A DNA stretch of 64,000 bases from NCBI GenBank assembly GCA_900759105.1, contig CAAETY010000145.1, positions 66,747-130,746 of the forward strand, read 5' to 3'. Made by a program: the position numbers and the translations under genes. How positions within the stretch are numbered: position 1 is the stretch's first letter; each line of letters begins with the position of its first letter. Below the pieces are notes generated by a model that was not told where the DNA came from, made no database searches, and saw only the letters and a list, made by a program, of their open reading frames with translations. Positions 29,204 to 36,207 of this stretch are shown one piece after another. This DNA is from Peptococcaceae bacterium (GTDB lineage: Bacteria; Bacillota; Peptococcia; Peptococcales; Peptococcaceae).

Positions 29204-29437
29204 TTAGCCAAGCTTAGCGTAGAGCATCAAGGAGATAAGCAAGCCGTAAATGGTCAAGGTTTCCATAAATGCAAGACCGAGTACGAGGGTGGTACGAATC
29301 CCACCGGCCATTTCAGGTTGACGAGCCATTGCTTCTGTTGCTTTTGCGGTTGCAATCCCTTGCCCAATACCGGAGCCGATTGCAGACAAACCGATAGCAA
29401 GCGCCATACCAAGTGCGATTAATCCAGTTGCATTCAT
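29204..29437 (-). CDS. atpE: ATP synthase c subunit, second copy
   Basis: The 77-residue, two-helix subunit builds the rotor ring. It differs from the copy just upstream only at residues 2 and 3 (Asn-Ala against Asp-Val), and the DNA is almost identical as well. The ion-binding Glu is in [13 protein letters not shown], and helix 1 has Gln in SGIGQGIA. Gln in helix 1 with Glu-Thr and a Tyr four residues later in helix 2 partly matches the Na+-binding pattern known from sodium-driven rings. Coupling ion is therefore uncertain, with sodium plausible. Confidence 0.95.
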   Translation of the reverse strand: MNATGLIALGMALAIGLSAIGSGIGQGIATAKATEAMARQPEMAGGIRTTLVLGLAFMETLTIYGLLISLMLYAKLG

Positions 29438-29498
29438 TTATTTTTCCTCCTTCACCGTCAAGCGGTGTTCTGTTTTTTTATAAGTGCATTAAAGACGA

Positions 29499-29732
29499 TT
29501 AGCCGAGTTTTGCATAGAGCATCAAGGAGATGAGCAAACCGTAAATGGTCAAGGTTTCCATAAATGCAAGACCAAGTACGAGGGTGGTACGAATCCCACC
29601 GGCCATTTCAGGTTGACGAGCCATTGCTTCTGTTGCCTTTGCGGTTGCAATCCCTTGCCCAATACCGGAGCCGATTGCAGACAAGCCGATAGCAAGCGCC
29701 ATACCAAGCGCGATTAATCCAGTTACGTCCAT
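29499..29732 (-). CDS. atpE: ATP synthase c subunit, first copy
   Basis: This copy follows atpB by 65 bases and starts at the ATG at 29732, seven bases after AAGGAGG; an open frame continues upstream without a start of its own. The 77-residue product is identical to the next gene apart from residues 2-3. Each copy has its own ribosome binding site and a spacer of about 60 bases, so the duplication probably raises c-subunit output relative to other subunits, or reflects a recent, gene-converted duplication. Confidence 0.95.
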   Translation of the reverse strand: MDVTGLIALGMALAIGLSAIGSGIGQGIATAKATEAMARQPEMAGGIRTTLVLGLAFMETLTIYGLLISLMLYAKLG

Positions 29733-29797
29733 AAAAAAATCCTCCTTAAATTTTACTTTCTGTGCTACAAACAATGCGTGAATAAGTGACTGTTAAA

Positions 29798-30493
29798 TTA
29801 GTGTCCGGAGACACCTTCTTCGATATAAATTGTTGCCAAAAGCATGAATACGTACGCTTGGATTGCACCAAACAATACGCTCAATGCGTACATAGGCAAT
29901 GGCAAGAAGAGTGGCAACATCCCAAAAAGGAAGCCGATAACCATTTCTTCACCAAAAATATTCCCGTAAAGACGGACTGCCAACGATAATGGACGGGTAA
30001 ATAAGTCCAAAAGGTTCAATGGTAGCATCGGAGAGAAGAAGAATTTTGCAAACTTCTTTGGACCCGCCTTGATACCATAGTAGAAAAAGGCAGCAATGGT
30101 AATGAGCGCCAAAGCAGCCGTCACACTTAAACTACTAGTTGGGGGTTTGTACCCACCCGGTATGTGACCTGCGAGTGGCAAAAGCCCTACATAGTTAGAG
30201 CAAATAATCAAGAAGAAGATGGTCAAAAGGAACGGTGCATATTTGCGACCGTTTGTTTTGCCCATAACACCTTCAATGGTGTCCATGAGGAAGTCAATGA
30301 TGTAACCAAAGATGTTTTGCAAGCTCAATGTTTTTGGCTTCATCTTCATGTCTTTGGTTGCAAAATATGCCAACACCACCAAAAGCAGCATTACGCCCCA
30401 CATGGTTGTAATTTCCGTGGTGAGAACGAAAGACCCGTTTTCATAGATGATGTTGGAGACTTCTTCACTTGCAATCATTGCTTGTGCAAACAA
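29798..30493 (-). CDS. atpB: ATP synthase a subunit
   Basis: The roughly 231-residue membrane subunit forms the ion half-channels against the c ring. The essential Arg is in RPLSLAVRLYGNIFGEE. I place the start at a TTG (30493) seven bases after GAGGTG; an in-frame GTG at 30502 overlaps that site, and the first ATG at 30478 would still leave a complete core. It follows the AtpI-like gene by about 24 bases. Confidence 0.92.
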   Translation of the reverse strand: MFAQAMIASEEVSNIIYENGSFVLTTEITTMWGVMLLLVVLAYFATKDMKMKPKTLSLQNIFGYIIDFLMDTIEGVMGKTNGRKYAPFLLTIFFLIICSNYVGLLPLAGHIPGGYKPPTSSLSVTAALALITIAAFFYYGIKAGPKKFAKFFFSPMLPLNLLDLFTRPLSLAVRLYGNIFGEEMVIGFLFGMLPLFLPLPMYALSVLFGAIQAYVFMLLATIYIEEGVSGH

Positions 30494-30517
30494 AAATATC
30501 ACCTCTTTCGTTTTAAC

Positions 30518-30769
30518 TTATTGCCCCTGCTTGAGGGTTTGAACGGTGAGAATAACCACATAAACGGAAAGTCCCACGGCAGCACCGATTGCCGCCGTTA
30601 AGGCGTAGCAATACATCGCTACAAGAACGGCAAAATCAATGAGCAATCGCGCCCAAAAAAGCAGCATGGCAAAAAACTTGTTGCCTCTTAAGATAAAGCG
30701 CTGAAAAAGAAATTCTTTTGCGAGGCAAATTGTTGCGCCTATCACAAATCCAATCACAAACTCCGACAT
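30518..30769 (-). CDS. atpI: ATP synthase subunit I (AtpI-like)
   Basis: The 83-residue, highly hydrophobic protein has three or so membrane helices and sits between atpZ and atpB, the position of atpI in many Firmicute operons. AtpI proteins help assemble the c ring. The sequence itself is short and weakly conserved, so the call depends on position and membrane character. Confidence 0.7.
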   Translation of the reverse strand: MSEFVIGFVIGATICLAKEFLFQRFILRGNKFFAMLLFWARLLIDFAVLVAMYCYALTAAIGAAVGLSVYVVILTVQTLKQGQ

Positions 30770-30776
30770 GACTGAT

Positions 30777-31067
30777 TCATCCTCTACTGTCGTCTTTTTC
30801 GTGTTTTTCCACCTGCTCTAAGCGTAGCACCTCTCTGTAGAGCGAACGAAAACCCGCAGCGATCGCCAACATCACGCAAGCAAAAGTCCCATACGGTCCA
30901 ATTTGATAGCGTGCATCAATCCAAGCACCGAGTTTGATCATAAGAAACAAAGATACACCCATAGTAATACCAAAGCTCAGGGCAATATTAAACATGCGAT
31001 ACATGGGACCCTGAGATTGTTCATAGGCCTTCGGGTTTTTGAGTCGTTGTCTAATGTCCATCGACAA
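30777..31067 (-). CDS. atpZ: AtpZ-type ATP synthase accessory protein
   Basis: The 96-residue protein has a polar N-terminus, two membrane helices with the AtpZ-like phrase GITMGVSLFLMIKLGAWID, and a charged tail. It is the first gene of the ATP synthase operon, as in many Firmicutes, where AtpZ is tied to assembly and suggested Mg2+ or Ca2+ movement. I start it at a TTG (31067), seven bases after GGAGG; an ATG two codons later is further from that site. Confidence 0.75.
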   Translation of the reverse strand: MSMDIRQRLKNPKAYEQSQGPMYRMFNIALSFGITMGVSLFLMIKLGAWIDARYQIGPYGTFACVMLAIAAGFRSLYREVLRLEQVEKHEKDDSRG

Positions 31068-31118
31068 AATATCGCCTCCTTGGTATTCATGGGATTTAGA
31101 AACATACCGATTAACTAC

Positions 31119-31127
31119 AGTATAGCA
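31119..31127 (-). promoter_or_regulatory. Extended -10 promoter of the atp operon
   Basis: On the minus strand the sequence TGC-TATACT gives an extended -10 element about 55 bases before atpZ; no clear -35 box is seen. Confidence 0.5.
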
Positions 31128-31237
31128 AATACATTAATCAGTACGCACGATTTTATTCATTCATTAGCATAAGACTTGTTTATTTTTCGTCTAAATTATC
31201 AGAAATCTGTGAATAAGTGCAGTCGTATCACGACCAA

Positions 31238-32377
31238 CTACTGCCAATCTTGCGAACGTTCGTCCGTCAGGCCCAGATAATGCTCAATGGCCGCCACAAT
31301 ACGTTCACAGGCTTTGCCGTCTCCATAAGGGTTTACAGCATGCTCCATGCGCGCATATTCGGCATCGTTGGTAAAGAGGGTTTCTACGGTATCGTAGATA
31401 AGCTGGGTGTCTGCCCCAACGAGGCGTACAGTGCCTGCTTCGACTGCTTCCGGACGTTCGGTGTTGTCACGCAGCACGAGAACCGGTTTGCCGATAGCCG
31501 GCGCTTCTTCCTGCAAGCCACCGGAGTCAGTGAGTACCAAATCCATGCGGTTGATAAGGTTTGCAAACGGTGCATAATCAAGCGGATCAAACATGTGCAC
31601 ACGTTCTTGATCGCTCAAGGCTTCCTTGGCAAGGGCACGAACCTTTGGATTTAAGTGTACAGGGAAATAGAAATGTACATCCGGAAAACGTTCATGAAGC
31701 TTGCGGATGGCACGGAAAATTTGCACCATCGGTTGACCGAGATTTTCGCGGCGATGGGTGGTTAAAAGCACCTTACGCCCCGGTACATCCAACGCCTTTT
31801 CAAGCGTATCATCAAAGATGTAGTCATCCTTAATGGTCATCATCAAGGCGTCAATAACCGTGTTGCCGGTGGTGTAAATAATGCTTGGGTCAATACCTTC
31901 ACGCAAAAGATTTTCACGCGCCTTTGGCGTCGGTGCCAAGTGAATACTGGTAAGAGCACCGGTCAAGCGGCGGTTGGCTTCTTCCGGAAACGGGGAATAC
32001 ATATTGCCACTGCGAAGCCCGGCTTCCACGTGACCAATCGGCACTTGCTGATAGAAGCTTGCCAACGCCCCTGCAAAGGTCGTGGTCGTATCGCCGTGAA
32101 CAAGCACCAAATCAGGCTTTTCCTTAATAACGATACGTTCAATCCCACGCAAAACGCCGGCAGTAATATCGGTCAGACTTTGACCCGGCTTCATTAAATT
32201 TAAGTCATAGCTTGGCTTAACATCGAAAAGCTGCAGCACTTGGTCGAGCATTTCGCGATGCTGCGCGGTAACAACCACCAATGGCTCAAGGTCCTCAGCC
32301 GCTTCAACGGCCTTTACAAGCGGAGCCATCTTGATGGCTTCGGGACGAGTCCCAAATACAAACATGATTTTCTTCAT
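31238..32377 (-). CDS. wecB: UDP-N-acetylglucosamine 2-epimerase (non-hydrolysing)
   Basis: The 379-residue enzyme interconverts UDP-GlcNAc and UDP-ManNAc for cell-surface polysaccharide synthesis. It has the family start FGTRPEAIKMAPLV, the middle block VHGDTTTTFAGALAS followed by GHVEAGLRSG, and the C-terminal LRDNTERPEAVEAGT region that binds UDP. No other polysaccharide genes are near; it is transcribed alone, divergently from the deaminase gene. Confidence 0.96.
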   Translation of the reverse strand: MKKIMFVFGTRPEAIKMAPLVKAVEAAEDLEPLVVVTAQHREMLDQVLQLFDVKPSYDLNLMKPGQSLTDITAGVLRGIERIVIKEKPDLVLVHGDTTTTFAGALASFYQQVPIGHVEAGLRSGNMYSPFPEEANRRLTGALTSIHLAPTPKARENLLREGIDPSIIYTTGNTVIDALMMTIKDDYIFDDTLEKALDVPGRKVLLTTHRRENLGQPMVQIFRAIRKLHERFPDVHFYFPVHLNPKVRALAKEALSDQERVHMFDPLDYAPFANLINRMDLVLTDSGGLQEEAPAIGKPVLVLRDNTERPEAVEAGTVRLVGADTQLIYDTVETLFTNDAEYARMEHAVNPYGDGKACERIVAAIEHYLGLTDERSQDWQ

Positions 32378-32409
32378 TCGAACACCTCACAATCGTCGAA
32401 CTTTATCAC

Positions 32410-32448
32410 GGTGTCGCATTGACACCTTGTGTTGTATTATAACACAAG
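32410..32448. promoter_or_regulatory. Two abutting palindromes between wecB and the deaminase
   Basis: GGTGTC (32410-32415) pairs with GACACC (32421-32426), and directly next CTTGTGTT (32426-32433) pairs with AACACAAG (32441-32448). They lie in the divergent promoter space and could be operators. Confidence 0.45.
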
Positions 32449-32541
32449 CAATATGGAACGACTACTCCACCATTTTTTTATTTTATCGCATGAAATTTTG
32501 TGATAGTATAGAACCACAATAACTACTAAGGAGGCGCCTGT

Positions 32542-33006
32542 ATGCTCAACAGACCCGACTGGGACACCTATTTTATGGAAATTACCCATATTATCGCCAA
32601 GCGCTCCAACTGCTTACGTCGTCAGGTAGGCGCTATTCTCGTCAAGGACCACCGCATCATCACCACCGGCTACAACGGCGCACCGGCCGGCATGAAGCAT
32701 TGCGATGAGCTGGGCGGCTGCACCCGCGAACAAATGGGCTTTAAAAGCGGTGAAGGCCATGAATTTTGTCGTGCCCTCCACGCCGAACAAAACGCCGTCA
32801 TTCAAGCAGCCATTATGGGCGTGTCTATCTCCGGCGCTACCCTCTACTGCACCCACTCACCATGCAGCCTCTGCGCACGCATCTTGATTGGCGCAGGCAT
32901 TGAACGCATCGTCTATTGCGGTGACTACCCGGACGAGCTTTCCAAATCCCTCTTTGCCGAAGCCGGTATCTCCGTGGTAAAAATGGAATCCCCAATCTTA
33001 TCATAA
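32542..33006 (+). CDS. Deoxycytidylate (dCMP) deaminase, ComEB-type
   Basis: The 154-residue zinc enzyme deaminates dCMP to dUMP for thymidylate synthesis. The site is complete: HAE (80-82, Glu82 catalytic) and CTHSPCSLC with Cys108 and Cys111 as zinc ligands. The N-terminal WDTYFMEITHIIAKRSNCLRRQVGAILV block is typical. It starts at ATG behind AGGAGG and is followed by a strong terminator, so it appears monocistronic. Confidence 0.95.
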   Translation: MLNRPDWDTYFMEITHIIAKRSNCLRRQVGAILVKDHRIITTGYNGAPAGMKHCDELGGCTREQMGFKSGEGHEFCRALHAEQNAVIQAAIMGVSISGATLYCTHSPCSLCARILIGAGIERIVYCGDYPDELSKSLFAEAGISVVKMESPILS

Positions 33007-33077
33007 AAAAAGAACCACCTCAATGTGAGCTGTCCGTATCATACGGTTCAGCTCCCCCTTGAGGTGGTTCTTTTTAT
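33007..33077. terminator. Bidirectional terminator between convergent genes
   Basis: AAAAAAGAACCACCTCAA and its complement TTGAGGTGGTTCTTTTT flank an inner small hairpin; A and T runs on both sides serve both strands. Confidence 0.85.
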
Positions 33078-33262
33078 TCATTGTCAGTTTGTTTAGCCTC
33101 TTTTTCTCGCCCTGCCTTGCGAACAGCATCTGTGAGAAGATACTCAATCTGACCGTTAATAGAACGAAACTCGTCATCCGCCCAATGGGTCAGTGCGTCG
33201 TAGAGCTCCGGCGAAAGCCGCAAAACAATCTGCTTGCGTGCTTTCTTGGTATTTTGCGTCAT
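33074..33262 (-). CDS. Arc-type ribbon-helix-helix DNA-binding protein
   Basis: The 62-residue protein has one ribbon-helix-helix fold: a beta strand QIVLRLSP, a helix [14 protein letters not shown] and a second helix beginning [15 protein letters not shown], as in Arc/MetJ repressors. It is the last gene of an SPFH-DUF1648 operon and is the natural candidate to bind the repeated GATATC boxes in front of that operon, giving autoregulation. That link is inference. It is 24 bases after the DUF1648 gene, with GAGGGGAGG upstream. Confidence 0.85.
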   Translation of the reverse strand: MTQNTKKARKQIVLRLSPELYDALTHWADDEFRSINGQIEYLLTDAVRKAGREKEAKQTDNE

Positions 33263-33286
33263 CGTCGTGCCCTCCCCTCCGAGGCT

Positions 33287-33808
33287 TTAGCCGCGCCAAA
33301 GCCAATAAAAATAAATGCCCACAGAACCTAACAGTAGTGCTATAAAGCTCCATATGCCGATGGACGGCAAGCCCATCCAAATATCTTGTGCTACAAGCAT
33401 GGTTGCTTCAATTAAAAACCAGAAAAACGCCACCAAAAGAATCGTTGTCACATACAAATAGATGCGCGTGCCATGAATAATATCTTCAGCCGGACGTTTC
33501 AGCATACTCACCGGCACATTGATAGCACCCGGAAAATGGCCACTCATCAGCATGACAAACGTACATACCACGTCCACTGCCGCCAAAATGAGCAGGGAGC
33601 TTTTGCCTGCTACATCATCCACATTGCCGTTAAAATCGTAATGATTGGGAATTTCTGCCGGTAATGCGCCGTAATTCATAAAAAGGCACACCATTGTCGC
33701 AGCCAAAATAGCCACCGATAAAGCCATGAGCATTTTTTCCAAGCCGGTGTATTCCAAGCGTTTTGGCCACCGGTCAATAATATCCGATGGTTTCATACGT
33801 GCTGCCAT
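33287..33808 (-). CDS. DUF1648-domain membrane protein
   Basis: The 173-residue protein has about four membrane helices and, after the first helix, the DUF1648 signature LPAEIPNHYDFNGNVDD. The domain also occurs in SdpI-type immunity proteins, but this protein is shorter and lacks the rest of SdpI. It lies between an SPFH protein and an Arc-type regulator on the same strand. Function is unknown. Confidence 0.8.
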   Translation of the reverse strand: MAARMKPSDIIDRWPKRLEYTGLEKMLMALSVAILAATMVCLFMNYGALPAEIPNHYDFNGNVDDVAGKSSLLILAAVDVVCTFVMLMSGHFPGAINVPVSMLKRPAEDIIHGTRIYLYVTTILLVAFFWFLIEATMLVAQDIWMGLPSIGIWSFIALLLGSVGIYFYWLWRG

Positions 33809-33844
33809 ACAGGTCGCCTCCTTTTTTAGTCCATTATACAGATT

Positions 33845-34747
33845 TTAGTATAAACTGCCGCTATTAACAATTGGCTGCGCATCATGATTTGCACAAAGCA
33901 CCACCAAAAGATTGGAAATCATCGCTGCCTTGCGTTCGTCATCCAAATCCACCAAATCGCTGCCTTCCAATTGCTTCAACGCCAATTCTACCATACCAAC
34001 CGCACCATCGACAATCATCGCACGTGCATCAATGATGGCAGCGGCCTGCTGACGCTGCAGCATTGCAGAAGCAATTTCAGGTGCATAGGCCAAATGGGTA
34101 ATGCGTGCTTCGAGAATTTCCAAGCCTGCCATTTCCACCTTGGATTGAATTTCTTCCTGCAAGCGTTCCGCTACCTCAAGGCTAGAGCCTTGGAGTGATT
34201 TTTCTGCATCGTTGTTAAAGCCATCGTAAGGATATTGGCGAACGATACTGCGCAACGCGCTGTCGCATTGGGTGGAAAGATATGCTTCGTAATCATCAAC
34301 ATCAAAAGCCGCCTTGGCAGTATTGGTCACACGCCAGATAACAACAATCCCGATGATGATTGGATTGCCCAATTCATCGTTGATTTTTTGCTGACCGTTG
34401 TCCAAGGTCATTGCCTTCAAGCTCATTTTGCCGCGACGGCCCACATGGCGAACCGGCACACAAAATGGGTTGTACCAATAAAAGCCTTCACCCTTGACAG
34501 TGCCCACATACTTCCCAAAGAGGGTGAGCACAATTGCTTCGTTCGGGCGAATGATTGCAAAGCCCGGCAGTGCCACAATTAATAGAATCCCCAAACACAC
34601 ACTGATGATCATTCCGCCTAAGCCCACCAAGAATGGCGCCACAATAGCTCCTGCTGCTAATACAATCCAAATACCCAGCGCCAAAAAACCATTGATGGTT
34701 TTCATTGCTTTTTCTTGCATGCCACTGTTTTGTACGTCGGTTTTCAT
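33845..34747 (-). CDS. SPFH/Band 7-domain membrane protein
   Basis: The 300-residue protein has two N-terminal membrane helices (about 17-62) and then an SPFH domain starting PGFAIIRPNEAIVLTLFGKYVGTVKGEGFYWYNP, with the typical AARITHLAYAPEIASAMLQRQQA-like coiled region. Such proteins form membrane-associated oligomers linked to microdomains or protease control. It heads a three-gene unit with a DUF1648 protein and a ribbon-helix-helix regulator. The start ATG has AAGGAG in front. Confidence 0.88.
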   Translation of the reverse strand: MKTDVQNSGMQEKAMKTINGFLALGIWIVLAAGAIVAPFLVGLGGMIISVCLGILLIVALPGFAIIRPNEAIVLTLFGKYVGTVKGEGFYWYNPFCVPVRHVGRRGKMSLKAMTLDNGQQKINDELGNPIIIGIVVIWRVTNTAKAAFDVDDYEAYLSTQCDSALRSIVRQYPYDGFNNDAEKSLQGSSLEVAERLQEEIQSKVEMAGLEILEARITHLAYAPEIASAMLQRQQAAAIIDARAMIVDGAVGMVELALKQLEGSDLVDLDDERKAAMISNLLVVLCANHDAQPIVNSGSLY

Positions 34748-34769
34748 ACGTATTCACTCCTTCTAAATG

Positions 34770-34818
34770 TGATATCATTTTGATATCTTGATTATATCAT
34801 GATATCAAAATGATATCA
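34770..34818. promoter_or_regulatory. Four-box GATATC operator before the SPFH operon
   Basis: A perfect 18-bp inverted repeat (34770-34787 and 34801-34818) is separated by 13 bases. Each arm holds two GATATC boxes 11 bp apart (34771, 34782, 34801, 34812), so boxes face the same side of the helix. It lies just upstream of the SPFH start codon and before the divergent nitroreductase gene. The layout fits cooperative binding of ribbon-helix-helix dimers. Confidence 0.7.
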
Positions 34819-34911
34819 ACTCAGTTTTTATCCAAAACTGTGGAAAACCTACAACCATTTACGGTAAACTATAAAAAACATTGCCTATTATATGAAAGGA
34901 AGTGACCGTTG

Positions 34912-35412
34912 ATGAAAACCTTATTCCATCGCGTCAGCATTAGAAAGTATCAGGATCGTCCCGTAGAACGTGAGCACATTATTGAAATTTTGCGCGCCGG
35001 CATGCAAGCCCCTTCCGCCACCAACCAACAGCCTTGGGAATTTTACGTGGTCGAGGACCATGTGATGATTAAGGCGCTCTCCGAATCCAGTCCTTACGCC
35101 GGTTGTGTGGCAGGTGCACCGGTGGTGATTGTTGCCGCCTATCGCACGGATTGTCGCGTACCGGTTTATGCCCACATCGACATGTCCATTGCCATGGAAA
35201 ACATCTGGCTTGCCACCGATGCCTTGGGCTTGGGCGGCGTTTGGATTGGCACCGCACCGCTAGAGGAGCGTATGGAAGTCGTTGAAAAAATCGTTGGCAT
35301 TCCCCACGACCAACGCGCCTTCGCCGTCTTTCCTTTGGGCTATCCGGCAGAAGCCAAGGACCAGCAAAACCGTTTTGACGAAAGCCGCATTCATTGGATT
35401 GACGCAAAGTGA
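34912..35412 (+). CDS. Nitroreductase-family FMN oxidoreductase
   Basis: The 166-residue protein has the FMN-binding start FHRVSIRKYQDRPVE, the segment GMQAPSATNQQPWEF, and GGVWIGTAP near residue 110. It belongs to the small, ferredoxin-less nitroreductase group that reduces nitro compounds or quinones with NAD(P)H. The ATG at 34912 is taken as start; a TTG one codon upstream is possible. Its stop overlaps the start of the isochorismatase-like gene (GTGA). Confidence 0.9.
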   Translation: MKTLFHRVSIRKYQDRPVEREHIIEILRAGMQAPSATNQQPWEFYVVEDHVMIKALSESSPYAGCVAGAPVVIVAAYRTDCRVPVYAHIDMSIAMENIWLATDALGLGGVWIGTAPLEERMEVVEKIVGIPHDQRAFAVFPLGYPAEAKDQQNRFDESRIHWIDAK

Positions 35413-36030
35413 GCGCCACATTGGATTACTTAAGCCCTGACTATCAACGCTGTGCCCTTGTGGTTATTGATTTTCAAAATGACTGCATACTGCCCAATGC
35501 CCCCTTTGCGGTCAAGGGCAGTATGGATGTGCTTCCCGCCCTCAGCGCCCTTTGCCAAGGGATACGCGATGCAGGGCGACCTGTGATTCACATTGTGCGC
35601 GGTTATCTTGCCGATGGCTCCAACGCCGACCTTTGTCGTCGCGATGCCATCGAAAAGGGACTCGTGCTCTTCCGCCCGGAAACCGAAGGGGCTGATTTTC
35701 CGAGTGCGCTTAAACCGCCAAACGCGCTGCCTCTTGATTGGAAGGTGCTCTTAAACGGTGATATCCAGTCGCTGGGGCGTTTTTTTCAAGACGCCGCTGG
35801 AGGAATTTCTGCGCGCTCAGCACATCCATACCCTGATTGCGGCCGGCTGTAACTATCCAAATTGCCCCCGCACCACCATCTATGAAGCCAGTGAACGTGA
35901 CTTCCGCTTGGTGCTCGCACAAGATGCCATGAGCCGTCTTGACGCCCGGCGCTGTGAGGAAATGGCCAATATCGGCGTCCACCTTGCAACCGTTGAGGAG
36001 ATTCTAAACGCCCTCTCGCGCACACCTTAA
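35409..36030 (+). pseudogene. Isochorismatase-family hydrolase with a frameshift
   Basis: The first frame begins at a GTG overlapping the nitroreductase stop and gives the family start CALVVIDFQNDCILP with the catalytic Asp. From about 35760-35790 the homology moves to another frame, which reads WGVFFKTPLEEFL and then LIAAGCNYPNCPRTTIYEASERDF, with the catalytic Cys region, to a stop at 36030. The switch lies next to GGGGCG and a run of seven T, so a one-base slip there would break the gene. It is either a recent pseudogene or a homopolymer sequencing error. Confidence 0.75.
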
Positions 36031-36040
36031 AATCACCACA

Positions 36041-36086
36041 AAAAAAATAGACAACCACAGCATCCAATATCGTGGCTGTCTATTTA
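36041..36086 (+). terminator. Terminator after the isochorismatase-like gene
   Basis: AATAGACA-ACCAC pairs with GTGG-CTGTCTATT after an A run. Confidence 0.7.
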
Positions 36087-36184
36087 ACACAACCCCCCTC
36101 GTCTGCCTGTGTAGTGCCCCCAATAATTGTCCAAATTATTGGAGGCACTATAACTGTTTTAAGACAAACGAGGGGGTTTTGTGC
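36087..36184 (-). terminator. Nested palindromic terminator of the CotH gene
   Basis: Outer arms (36087-36104 and 36163-36184, built on CCCCCTCGT/ACGAGGGGG) form a terminator for the minus strand. The loop holds a second, near-perfect 17-bp inverted repeat at 36112-36128 and 36134-36150 (16 of 17 paired, 5-base centre), which looks like a small palindromic element inserted in the loop. Confidence 0.6.
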
Positions 36185-36207
36185 ATGTATTGAAGCTTTA
36201 GCTTTGA

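Noticed and set aside
32419..32440. TTGACA at 32419 with TATAAC as a promoter for the deaminase
   Set aside because: The spacer is only about 13 bp; the hexamer is better explained as part of a palindrome.
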